From the NCBI RefSeq assembly GCF_013778325.1, contig NZ_JACEIB010000025.1, forward strand, positions 124,001 through 188,000: a stretch of DNA of 64,000 nucleotides, in the 5' to 3' direction. The first letter of the stretch is position 1; each line of letters begins with the position of its first letter. A program made the position numbers and the translations under genes. This DNA is from Sphingomonas chungangi (GTDB lineage: Bacteria > Pseudomonadota > Alphaproteobacteria > Sphingomonadales > Sphingomonadaceae). The notes under the pieces were generated by a model. It ran no database searches and was not told the origin of the DNA. It saw nothing but the letters and a program-made list of their open reading frames with translations. Positions 16,777 to 24,618 of the stretch are shown here, piece after piece.

Positions 16777-18095
16777 GCGGCGGCCGGCAGGTCCACCGTC
16801 ACTGCCAGCCCGCCGCCGTCGCGATTTTCCGCGCGGATCGATCCGCCGTGCGCCTGCGCGATCGAGCGGGCGATGGCGAGGCCGAGGCCGAGCCCCCCGG
16901 TCGAGCGGCTGCGCGATGGTTCGTGGCGCTCGAACGGCTCGAACATGCGATCCAGTTCCTCGTCCGGGATGCCCGGCCCGCGATCGGCGACGATGATGCG
17001 TGCACGATCGATGTCGCGACGCAGGAACAGCTCCGCCCCGCCGGCATATTTGATCGCATTGTCGATCAGGTTCTGGAGCAGCCGCTCCAGCGCCGATCGA
17101 TCCCCGCTCACCACCGCGCGGTTGATCTCGGCGATCGCGACCGGCGATCCGGTGTCGGTCGCCTGCCCGGCCAGCCGCCGCGCCAGTGCGGCGAGATCTA
17201 CGGCCACGCGCTCGCCCATGCCCGCGTCGCCGCGCAGGAAGCCGATGGTCGCCGCGACCATCTGGCGCATCTGCTCGATATCGGCCTGCACCGGCCCGCG
17301 GATCTTCTCGGGCGCGGCCTCGATGCGAAAGGCGATGCGGGCAAGCGGCGTGCGCAGATCGTGCGCCAGCGCGCCGATCATCGCCGCGCGCTCGCGCAGA
17401 TTGGTGCGCAGGCGGCTGTGCATGTCGTTGAGCGCATGGCCCGCCACCTCCAGCTCGCGCGGTCCCTCGACGGGCACCGGCGGCGCATCGCGATCGTGGT
17501 CGAGTCGCTCGACCGCCTCGGCGAAGCGGCGGATTGGCCTAGTCAGGCGCCGCGCGAACACCCAGGCGAACGGCAGCATGGCGAGCGCCGACAAGCCGAA
17601 CCAGATCGCGGTGCGCTGCTGCCATGCCGAGATGCGGGCGGGCGGCAGCGTGCGCAGCACCCGCCAGCCGTCGGCGGAATCCCGCTCGGCGGCAACCACC
17701 GTGTTGAAAAAGTAAGGCTGGCCGTGGCGGATGGGCACGGCACCCGATCCGGGCTGCCGGGTGAAGGGGAAGACCTCGGACTGATCGGCCTGGAAATACA
17801 GGCGTACATCCCCGATGGGACGACCGAGCTGGGTCGCAAGACGCTGGGTGATGCGGGGATCGGAGATCATGCCGTCCTCGCCGGTCGGCGGAGTGTCCGT
17901 CCGGCGGACGATCAGCTTGGCATTCGATCCGGGCTCCAGCGCCAGCCGCTCGGCCACCTCGGTCATCGTGTAGAAATCGGGCCGCGGCGCCGGCAGGTAG
18001 ATGATCAGCAGCACCGAGACGAGCTGCGCGATCGCAAGGCCCGCGAGCAGCAGGATCAATGTTTGCCAGAAAAGAGGCAGCGACCGGAAGCGCAT
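16773..18095 (-). CDS. Sensor histidine kinase (EnvZ-like) of the efflux operon
   Basis: 440 residues: membrane helix at 10-33, a periplasmic domain at about 35-160, second helix at 161-181, HAMP, then the kinase core with H-box ALAHDLRTPLARI (phospho-acceptor His245), N-box LLQNLIDNAIKYAGG, and ATP-lid motifs DRGPGIPDEELDRMFEPF and GGLGLGLAIARS. It should phosphorylate the response regulator encoded just before it; the regulator stop and the kinase start overlap by one base (TGATG). It is the last gene of a seven-gene set that begins with an outer-membrane efflux protein. The signal detected is not readable, but the neighbours suggest control of export or envelope stress. Confidence 0.92.
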   Translation of the reverse strand: MRFRSLPLFWQTLILLLAGLAIAQLVSVLLIIYLPAPRPDFYTMTEVAERLALEPGSNAKLIVRRTDTPPTGEDGMISDPRITQRLATQLGRPIGDVRLYFQADQSEVFPFTRQPGSGAVPIRHGQPYFFNTVVAAERDSADGWRVLRTLPPARISAWQQRTAIWFGLSALAMLPFAWVFARRLTRPIRRFAEAVERLDHDRDAPPVPVEGPRELEVAGHALNDMHSRLRTNLRERAAMIGALAHDLRTPLARIAFRIEAAPEKIRGPVQADIEQMRQMVAATIGFLRGDAGMGERVAVDLAALARRLAGQATDTGSPVAIAEINRAVVSGDRSALERLLQNLIDNAIKYAGGAELFLRRDIDRARIIVADRGPGIPDEELDRMFEPFERHEPSRSRSTGGLGLGLAIARSIAQAHGGSIRAENRDGGGLAVTVDLPAAA

Positions 18096-18820
18096 CAGCC
18101 CTCCTCGGGCTTCAGCGACAGCATATAGCCTTCGTTGCGGATGGTGCGGATCGGATCGCCCGGCCCGAGCTTCTTGCGCAGCCGGCTGATCGTCACGTCG
18201 ATCGCGCGATCGAACACGTCGGCATCGGAACCCTTGGCGAGCTCGATCAGCGTGTCGCGGCTGAGAACGCGCTGCGGACGATCGAGGAAGGCGGTCATCA
18301 CGCGGAACTCGGCATCGGTGAGCGGGGCTGCGGGATAGCCCTGCCGGAACAGGGTGCGCTCGACGAGATCGAGCGACCAGTCGCCGAACCGGCGGCGCGG
18401 CGTGTTGCCGCTACCACCCTGCAGGCTCGTCACCTCGTCGCCTCGCGTGGTGCGGCGGAGCAGCGCGCGCACGCGGGCGAGCAGCTCCCGCGGGTTGCAC
18501 GGCTTGGAGAGATAGTCGTCCGCGCCGACTTCGAGGCCGACGATGCGATCGACATCCTCGCCCATCGCCGAGAGCATGATCACCGGCGTGCGATCCCGCC
18601 CGCGCATCCGGCGCAGCACGGACAGGCCGTCCTCGCCGGGCATCATCAGATCGAGGATCACGCAATCGTAGCGCTGGCGGGCGAGCGCGGCGTCCATGCT
18701 TTCGGCATCGGCGGCGGTCTCGACGTCGATATGATGGTCGCGCAGGAAGCCGGCGATCAGCTCGCGCAGATCGGAATCGTCGTCGACGACCAGCAGGCGG
18801 GGGGGCAGAGGTTCGTTCAT
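18095..18820 (-). CDS. OmpR-family response regulator
   Basis: 241 residues: receiver domain with acidic pocket VVDDDSD (residues 11-17), phosphorylation site Asp57 (VILDLMMPGEDG), conserved Lys in YLSKPCNPRELLARV, and a C-terminal winged-helix DNA-binding domain (LTDAEFRVMTAFLDRP, RAIDVTISRLRKKLGPGDPIRTIRNEGYML, the last split here into separate motifs). The ATG overlaps the end of the EF-hand gene by four bases and the stop overlaps the kinase start, so the pair is translated with the efflux genes. Its targets are not visible; autoregulation of the operon is the simplest guess. Confidence 0.93.
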   Translation of the reverse strand: MNEPLPPRLLVVDDDSDLRELIAGFLRDHHIDVETAADAESMDAALARQRYDCVILDLMMPGEDGLSVLRRMRGRDRTPVIMLSAMGEDVDRIVGLEVGADDYLSKPCNPRELLARVRALLRRTTRGDEVTSLQGGSGNTPRRRFGDWSLDLVERTLFRQGYPAAPLTDAEFRVMTAFLDRPQRVLSRDTLIELAKGSDADVFDRAIDVTISRLRKKLGPGDPIRTIRNEGYMLSLKPEEG

Positions 18821-19482
18821 CGGCGCTTCTTATCCTCCGCGGCGCGGCAGGCGTCGATATCCATTTGCGCGGGACTCTTGGGCAGAGTGGCGTAACTCAG
18901 ATAGCCGAGGCCTTGCGGATCGAGCAGCGGCCAGCGATTCACCGCCGCCTGCGCCAGCTCGGCTCGCGATATGCCGCGATTGAGATCGTAGTCGGCCGCC
19001 GCGATCGGCTCGGGAATATTGAGCGAGGCCCACAGGCCGGCACCGTAAGGCGCCTCGTAGTTGGCGCGGCTGCGTGCCGCCTTCTTGGCTTCGTGGCGCT
19101 GCTCGCCGGTCCGCGGCTTCCCGTCCTGCCCCGGCTGATAGAGCTTGATCTCGGGCGCGACGATATTCTCGTAGTCCGACATCTCCTGCGGATCGAGCTC
19201 GCCCGATTTGTCCTTGTCCAGCGTGGAGAAGAAGCGATCCGAATCCGCCTGCAACTCGGCCAGCGTGAGCTTGCCGTTGTGATCGGCGTCGGCCTGATCG
19301 AACCACTTCCTCATCGGGTCGATGAAGCCGTCGGTGCGGATCGGCTCTCCCATCGGCGCGATATAGACCTTCGCGAAAGGCGGCCCGCAGCCCTGCGCGC
19401 CATGGACGACGATCTCCTCGGACGGGGGCGCCTGCACGCCCGTCCCGGCCGCCTGCAGCGCCAGAGCTAGAAACCAGATCAT
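18817..19482 (-). CDS. Exported EF-hand calcium-binding protein
   Basis: 221 residues with a short hydrophobic export signal at the N-terminus (MIWFLALALQAAG). Two canonical 12-residue EF-hand loops are clear: Asp65-Glu76 (DADHNGKLTLAE) and Asp89-Glu100 (DKDKSGELDPQE). A third loop (DYDLNRGISRAE, near residues 164-175) keeps the ligands at positions 1, 3, 5, 9 and 12 but lacks the central glycine, and a fourth (LDPQGLGYLSY) is degenerate. It sits between the efflux permease and the response regulator with ATGA overlaps on both sides, so it is probably made in step with them. The role is unknown; a periplasmic calcium buffer or sensor for the pump or kinase is possible. Confidence 0.85.
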   Translation of the reverse strand: MIWFLALALQAAGTGVQAPPSEEIVVHGAQGCGPPFAKVYIAPMGEPIRTDGFIDPMRKWFDQADADHNGKLTLAELQADSDRFFSTLDKDKSGELDPQEMSDYENIVAPEIKLYQPGQDGKPRTGEQRHEAKKAARSRANYEAPYGAGLWASLNIPEPIAAADYDLNRGISRAELAQAAVNRWPLLDPQGLGYLSYATLPKSPAQMDIDACRAAEDKKRR

Positions 19483-20741
19483 TCGTGACGGAGCGCGTCG
19501 ATCGGGTTGAGCGAAGCGGCGCGGCGCGCCGGGAAATAGCCGAACACGATGCCGATCAGGCCGGAGAAGAGGAAAGCGACCAGGTTTGTCCAGGGATCGA
19601 AGACGAACGGCACCTTGATCAACTTGGCCAGCCCGATCGAGGTGAACAGCGCCAGCACCAGCCCGATCAGGCCGCCGAGGCAGGACAACACCACCGCTTC
19701 CACGAGGAATTGCAACATCACCTCGCGTGCCACCGCGCCGATGGCGAGGCGGATGCCGATCTCGCGCGTGCGCTCGGTGACAGAGACCAGCATGATGTTC
19801 ATGATGCCGATGCCGCCGACCAGCAGCGAGATCGCCGCCACCGCGCTGACGATCGCGGTCAGCACGCCGGTGATGCCGGAGAGCGTGTCGGCGATCTGCC
19901 GGCTGTCGAAGATGGTGAAGTCGTCCAGCTTGCCCGCGCGGATGCTACGCCGCTCACGCAGCAGGGCCGCGATCGACTGCTGCACGTCCGCGCTGTCGTA
20001 GGCAGGATCGGCGGCGACCACGATGATGCTGATATCGCGGCTGCCGGTGAAGCGGCGCTGAACCGTCTTGATCGGCAGGATCACCGTATCGTCGATATCC
20101 TGCCCGAAGCCGCCGCCGCCACGCAGCGCCAGCTCGCCGATCACCTCGCAGCTGACCGAGCCGACCAACAGCGAGCCGCCAACCGGGCTCCTGTTAGGAT
20201 AGAGATTGTCCTTCACCGTCTTGCCGACGATGCAGACCGACTTGCCGGAGGCCTCCTCCTGCGGCGTGAAATAGCGGCCATTGGCGAGCTTCCACGCCTG
20301 CGCATCGAAATAGGCGTCGGTGGTGCCCTTCACCGTGGTGGACCAGTTGGATGCATTGCTGATCGCCGTGGCGGTGGTTTGCGCGATCGGCGCGACGGCG
20401 GTGACCCCGGCAACCTGATCGCGGATCGCATCGAGATCCTCGGGCTTGAACGGCGGTGGTGTCTCGCCGCCGCCGCCGCGCCCCTGGCTGGTGCCGGGGA
20501 TGACGGTCAGCACGTTTGCGCCGAGGTTCGAAACCTGATCGTGCACCGAACGGGTGGCGCCCTTGCCCAGCGTCACCATTGTCACCACCGCGAACACACC
20601 GATGACGATGCCCAGCACGGTGAGGACGGAGCGGAGCAGATGGCGCCGGATCGCCCGCAGCGCGAGCAACGCGGTCGTGCCGAGCAGCCGGAGCGACGAA
20701 GCCTGCCGGGGGGGCGGCGGCGTCGCGTGGAGATCGGTCAC
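19479..20741 (-). CDS. MacB-type ABC transporter permease (FtsX-like)
   Basis: 420 residues: one N-terminal membrane helix (RSVLTVLGIVIGVFAVVTMVTLG), a large periplasmic MacB_PCD domain including a Gly-rich loop (GRGGGGE), and three C-terminal helices with the FtsX-family motifs SLLVGGIGIMNIMLVSVTERTREIGIRLAIGA and FGYFPARRAASLNPIDALRHE (given as separate pieces of the family signature). Such permeases work as mechanotransmitters that drive periplasmic substrates through an outer-membrane channel rather than moving them across the inner membrane. In MacB of enterobacteria the ATPase is fused; here it is a separate gene overlapping by GTGA. The start is the GTG at 20741. Confidence 0.92.
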   Translation of the reverse strand: MTDLHATPPPPRQASSLRLLGTTALLALRAIRRHLLRSVLTVLGIVIGVFAVVTMVTLGKGATRSVHDQVSNLGANVLTVIPGTSQGRGGGGETPPPFKPEDLDAIRDQVAGVTAVAPIAQTTATAISNASNWSTTVKGTTDAYFDAQAWKLANGRYFTPQEEASGKSVCIVGKTVKDNLYPNRSPVGGSLLVGSVSCEVIGELALRGGGGFGQDIDDTVILPIKTVQRRFTGSRDISIIVVAADPAYDSADVQQSIAALLRERRSIRAGKLDDFTIFDSRQIADTLSGITGVLTAIVSAVAAISLLVGGIGIMNIMLVSVTERTREIGIRLAIGAVAREVMLQFLVEAVVLSCLGGLIGLVLALFTSIGLAKLIKVPFVFDPWTNLVAFLFSGLIGIVFGYFPARRAASLNPIDALRHE

Positions 20742-21442
20742 GCCGCCTTCCTCTCGATCGTCTCCACCAGACCGTCGCGGAAATGGACGACCGTGCGCGC
20801 ATAGGCCGCCATGTCGGCCTCGTGCGTGACCATAAGCACGGTGATACCGCTGGTCTTGTTGAGATCGGTCAGCAATTCCATGATCTCGATCGAGCGCTCG
20901 CTGTCGAGATTGCCGGTCGGTTCGTCGGCGAGCAGCACGTCGGGATGGGTGACGATCGCGCGCGCGATCGCGACGCGCTGCTGCTGGCCGCCGGAAAGCT
21001 CGGCAGGCGTGTGCTTGGCCCAGTCGGCCAGCCCCACTTTGTCGAGCGCCGCCATTGCCATCTCGCGCCGCACCCAACGATCTTCGCCGCGATAGAGCAG
21101 GGGCAGCTCGACATTCTCGAGCGCCGTCGTGCGCGCCAGCAGGTTGAAGCCCTGGAAGACGAAGCCGAGATACCGCCGCCGCAGCAACGCGCGCTGATCC
21201 CGCCCCAGGCTCTCGACGTGATGGCCGCGGAACAGGAAGGCACCGCTGGTCGGCACGTCGAGACAGCCGAGGATGTTCATCGTCGTCGACTTGCCCGAGC
21301 CCGACGGACCCATCACTGCCATGAAGTCCCCCGCCTCGACATCGAGGTCGACACCCTTCAGCGCCTGAAACGCCGCCGCCCCCGCGCCGAAGCGCTTGGT
21401 GACGCCGATCAGCCGGATCAGCGGATCGGCCACCGGCGTCAC
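20738..21442 (-). CDS. MacB-type ABC transporter ATPase
   Basis: 234-residue cytosolic nucleotide-binding subunit with Walker [11 protein letters not shown]-loop [22 protein letters not shown] (given as family motif), signature [14 protein letters not shown], Walker [14 protein letters not shown] and switch His in MVTHEADMA. This is the LolD/MacB/FtsE subfamily. The GTG start at 21442 overlaps the adaptor-gene stop, and the stop overlaps the permease start, both by four bases. Together with the permease, the membrane-fusion protein and the outer-membrane factor it forms a complete tripartite pump. Confidence 0.94.
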   Translation of the reverse strand: MTPVADPLIRLIGVTKRFGAGAAAFQALKGVDLDVEAGDFMAVMGPSGSGKSTTMNILGCLDVPTSGAFLFRGHHVESLGRDQRALLRRRYLGFVFQGFNLLARTTALENVELPLLYRGEDRWVRREMAMAALDKVGLADWAKHTPAELSGGQQQRVAIARAIVTHPDVLLADEPTGNLDSERSIEIMELLTDLNKTSGITVLMVTHEADMAAYARTVVHFRDGLVETIERKAA

Positions 21443-22782
21443 TTGGCGGGGCTGGCGCCGGCGCCGGCGAGGCGGCCGGTGATGACCTGCATGCCCGGCT
21501 TCACGTCCGGCCCGGAAACGGCGGTCAGCGTGCCGTTGGTGGCGCCGACGACGACGCTCACAGCCTTGGGCTCGCCCTTGGCGTCGAGCACATAGACGGT
21601 CTGCTTGCTGCCCCGCCCGATATCGGCCGTCTTCTCCTGCCCGGCGACGCCGAAGCCGCCGCTACCCTGCTTGGGCGGGCCGAGCTGAAAGGGGCCGCCG
21701 CTGTTGCTCTTCCAGCCATCCGGCGTGAAGCGCAACGCCGCGTTGGGAACGAGCAGCTGGTTGTGCTGGACGGCGCTCAGCACCGACGCGGTCGCGGTCA
21801 TGCCCGGGCGCAGCACCAGATCGGGATTCTGGACGCTGAGCGACGCCGTGTAGGCGATCACGTTGGTGGTGGACGTGGTCGTCGTGCCCGCGCTGTTGAC
21901 GGAGGGCGTGGCGTTGGCGCCGAGATCGATGCGCGTCACCTGGCCCGTGAAGGTCCGGCCCGGATAAGCGTCTACGGTGAAATTGGCATGATCGCCGACC
22001 TGCACCTCGCCGACATCCGCCTCGTCCACCTTCACGTCGAGCTTCATGCTCGTGAGGTCCTCGGCGATCGTGAACAAGGTCGCGACGGTGAAGGACGCCG
22101 CCACTGTCTGGCCGGGCTCGACCTGGCGCGAGAGCACCACACCGTTTACGGGCGCATAGATCGTCGCCTTGGCAAGGCTGGTCTGGTTGGTCGAGACGTT
22201 GGCACGTGCCTGGGCCACCGATGCCTGCGCCGCCTTGAGGTTGGCGACCGCGCGCTCGAAATCGCCGCGCGCCTGATCGAGCTCGGTCGCGGACGGCACC
22301 TTGCCGCCGGAAAGCCGCGCCACTTCCTGATAACGGCGCAGCGTCGCGCTGTCCTGATCGACCGTGGCCTGGTTTTGCGCCACCGTCGCCACCGCCGAGA
22401 GAAGCTGCGCCTGGCTCTGCACCAGCGCGTCCTTGAGGCGCGAGGGATCGAGCTGCGCGAGCGGCTGACCCTTGGTGACGTGATCGTTGTTCTGCACGAA
22501 CACATCGACGACGATGCCCGATTCCTCGGAGCCTACGTTGATCTGCTTGGTGGGCGTGAGGTTGCCCGTCGCCGTCACCGACACGGAAAGGTCGCCCTGC
22601 TTCACCGCCTGCGTCGAATAGCGCGTCCGCTCGTGCGCCCCCGACACGCAGCGCACGACGAGCAGCAGCACCAGCACCACCGCGACACCGATCGCGATGC
22701 GGCGGATCAGGCGGCCGCGCGCAGGGCTGGTCTCGATCCCGAGGAAGCTGTCGATATCGTGGTCGGGGGCCGGTTGGTCCAC
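21439..22782 (-). CDS. Membrane-fusion (MacA/HlyD-type) periplasmic adaptor
   Basis: 447 residues from the GTG at 22782, which lies one base after the outer-membrane-factor stop. It has a single N-terminal membrane anchor (IAIGVAVVLVLLLVVRCV), a lipoyl/beta-barrel half (SVTATGNLTPTKQINVGSEESGIV), a long alpha-helical hairpin (residues about 120-220, rich in Ala/Gln), then IYAPVNGVVLSRQVEPGQTVAASF and a C-terminal membrane-proximal domain. This is the MacA layout. An unusual Thr/Ser-rich insertion (SAGTTTTSTTN) and a Gly-rich loop (PPKQGSGGFG) interrupt the C-terminal domains. It links the inner-membrane ABC unit to the outer-membrane channel. Confidence 0.92.
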   Translation of the reverse strand: MDQPAPDHDIDSFLGIETSPARGRLIRRIAIGVAVVLVLLLVVRCVSGAHERTRYSTQAVKQGDLSVSVTATGNLTPTKQINVGSEESGIVVDVFVQNNDHVTKGQPLAQLDPSRLKDALVQSQAQLLSAVATVAQNQATVDQDSATLRRYQEVARLSGGKVPSATELDQARGDFERAVANLKAAQASVAQARANVSTNQTSLAKATIYAPVNGVVLSRQVEPGQTVAASFTVATLFTIAEDLTSMKLDVKVDEADVGEVQVGDHANFTVDAYPGRTFTGQVTRIDLGANATPSVNSAGTTTTSTTNVIAYTASLSVQNPDLVLRPGMTATASVLSAVQHNQLLVPNAALRFTPDGWKSNSGGPFQLGPPKQGSGGFGVAGQEKTADIGRGSKQTVYVLDAKGEPKAVSVVVGATNGTLTAVSGPDVKPGMQVITGRLAGAGASPAK

Positions 22783-22783
22783 G

Positions 22784-24379
22784 TCAGGGCCTTTCGGTCG
22801 GCTTGGTCGGGTCGGGCGCGATCGGGGAGGGTTCCTCCGCGAGGTCGGGTATTTCGATCTGGGCGGGCACGTTGGGCATGGCTGTACCCGGCAGCGGCGC
22901 CGACTGCCAGCCGCCGCCCAGCGCCTTGTAGAGCTGGACGAGCGCGGTGGCGCGATCGGCACGCGCCTGCGCCAGGCTGTCCTGGCTGGAGAGCAGGGTG
23001 CGCTGCGAATCGAGCAGCGTCTGGAAATCGATCAGGCCGGCGCGATACTGGCTCTGTGCGAAGATCAGCGCGTCGCGGCTGTCGCCCACCGCCGCGCCGA
23101 GCGTCACGACGCGGCGGCGGCTGTTGGCGAGCGAGACCAGCGCATTCTCGACGTCCGAAAGCGCCGTCAGCACCGCCTTGTGATAGTTGGCGAGCGCCGC
23201 ATCCGCCCCGCCGCGCGCATCCTCGATCTGGGCGCGCAGCTTGCCGCCCTCGAAGATCGGTGCCGATACGGACGCCAGCAACGTGCCGGTGAGGAAGGTG
23301 CCGATATCCCCGATCGCGGTGCCGTTGCCGCCGAGCGATCCGGTCAGCCGAAGCGTCGGGTAAAGCTGTGCCTTGGCCACGCCGATCCGCGCGGTCGCCG
23401 CCGCGAGCGCCCGCTCCGCCGAACGCACGTCGGGCCGCTGCGCCAGCACCGCCACCGGCACGTCGGCACCGAGCGCGCGATCGGCGACCGGCACCGGGCG
23501 CGGCGGCTCGAAGGCGGCGTTGATCGTCCCGGGCGCCTGCCCGGTCAGGATCGACAGCGCGTTGAGCGATTGCGCCAGACTCGTCTCCAGCGACGGGATG
23601 GTGGCGGCAGTCTGTTCCTGCTGCGCCTTCGCCTGCGCAAGATCGAGGCTGGAGACCAGCCCCGCCTTTACCCGCCAGCCGACCAGCTGGACGGTCTCCT
23701 CCTCGCTCTTCGCATTGGCGCGCGCAATCGCGAGGCGCTCCTGCGCTGACCGCGCGTCGACATAATCGAGCGCCACCTCCGCGACGATCGAGCGCTGCGT
23801 GTCGCGCAAAGTCTCGGCGGCGCTGGCGTAATCGCCTTTCGAGGCCTCGACCGATCGGCGCACCTCGCCGAAAAGATCAACCTCGTAGGCCGCGTCGAGC
23901 GATCCGGAAAACTGATCGTAACTGCCGCTCGTCACGATCGACGTGCCCGTGCCGCCCGTGCCGGCCACGAACGCGCCGTTGCCCTTGCCGAGCAGCGTGG
24001 TGCGTCCGGCCGACCCGCCCGCATCCAGCGTCGGGAAGAGCGAGGCGCGCGCCTCCTTATACTGCGCGCGCGCCTGGCGGAGCTTCGCGCCGGCCGCCTC
24101 GACATCGGGATTGGCGGCGAGCGCCTTGTCGACCAGATCGCCGAGCAGGGGATCGCCCAGCGCAGCCCACCATGTGCCAAGCTCCTCCGTGCTCGGCGCC
24201 TCCGCCCCCGGCGCGATGTCGGTGGCGAATTGATCGGGAACGCCCATCCGAGCCGCGCTGGGCGGGCGGTAGTTCGGCCCGACCGTGCATCCCGGCAGGA
24301 CAAGCGCAATCGCCGCCACAAGCGTGATCGCCGCGCCGCCCTCGCGTCTGCCCCCGATTCCGATGCTGCCGGCCGCCAT
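22784..24379 (-). CDS. Outer-membrane efflux lipoprotein (OprM/NodT family)
   Basis: 531 residues from the ATG at 24379. A hydrophobic signal ends in the lipobox LPGC, followed by TVGPNYRPP, the standard mature start of OprM-type channel proteins. Two OEP repeats follow, with WWAALGDPLLGDLVDKALAANPD, VALDYVDARSAQERLAIA and VPVAVLAQRPDVRSAERALAAATARIGVAKAQLYP-type segments (pieces of the family pattern). It forms the trimeric channel-tunnel of the tripartite pump encoded downstream. A GTG start five codons upstream is also possible. First gene of the seven-gene set; its promoter should lie in 24380-24618. Confidence 0.92.
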   Translation of the reverse strand: MAAGSIGIGGRREGGAAITLVAAIALVLPGCTVGPNYRPPSAARMGVPDQFATDIAPGAEAPSTEELGTWWAALGDPLLGDLVDKALAANPDVEAAGAKLRQARAQYKEARASLFPTLDAGGSAGRTTLLGKGNGAFVAGTGGTGTSIVTSGSYDQFSGSLDAAYEVDLFGEVRRSVEASKGDYASAAETLRDTQRSIVAEVALDYVDARSAQERLAIARANAKSEEETVQLVGWRVKAGLVSSLDLAQAKAQQEQTAATIPSLETSLAQSLNALSILTGQAPGTINAAFEPPRPVPVADRALGADVPVAVLAQRPDVRSAERALAAATARIGVAKAQLYPTLRLTGSLGGNGTAIGDIGTFLTGTLLASVSAPIFEGGKLRAQIEDARGGADAALANYHKAVLTALSDVENALVSLANSRRRVVTLGAAVGDSRDALIFAQSQYRAGLIDFQTLLDSQRTLLSSQDSLAQARADRATALVQLYKALGGGWQSAPLPGTAMPNVPAQIEIPDLAEEPSPIAPDPTKPTERP

Positions 24380-24537
24380 GTCGGCTCGATACACTCCATA
24401 CTGTCCGGATGCCTTGATAGCCTCCGATCCCGCAGATGCGAAAGCCTTGATGTTTCAGGCAGTCGCTTCCACGATCGGCCGTCTCCCCATTGCATCAATG
24501 ATGTTGGCCAAATGACCCGAAACGGAAGGAAAAACGG

Positions 24538-24562
24538 GGAACGTACACCCTTCCTTAGCGCT
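24538..24562 (+). promoter_or_regulatory. Possible EcfG-type promoter before the aminotransferase-flavoprotein gene
   Basis: GGAAC at 24538-24542, a 16-base spacer, then CGCT at 24559-24562, one mismatch from the alphaproteobacterial general-stress consensus GGAAC-N16/17-CGTT. It points toward the gene starting at 24619, leaving a leader of about 45 bases. With one mismatch and no supporting site the chance-match risk is real. I see nothing else definable in 24380-24618. Confidence 0.3.
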
Positions 24563-24618
24563 CCTTAAGCAAAGGTCGGGCGCCGATTTTCAACCCGAAC
24601 CTTGCGAGCGCACCCGCA

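Noticed and set aside
18817-19306. A second frame overlapping the EF-hand gene
   Set aside because: Arg/Gly/Ala-rich shadow without motifs; the EF-hand frame has clear calcium loops and coupled boundaries.
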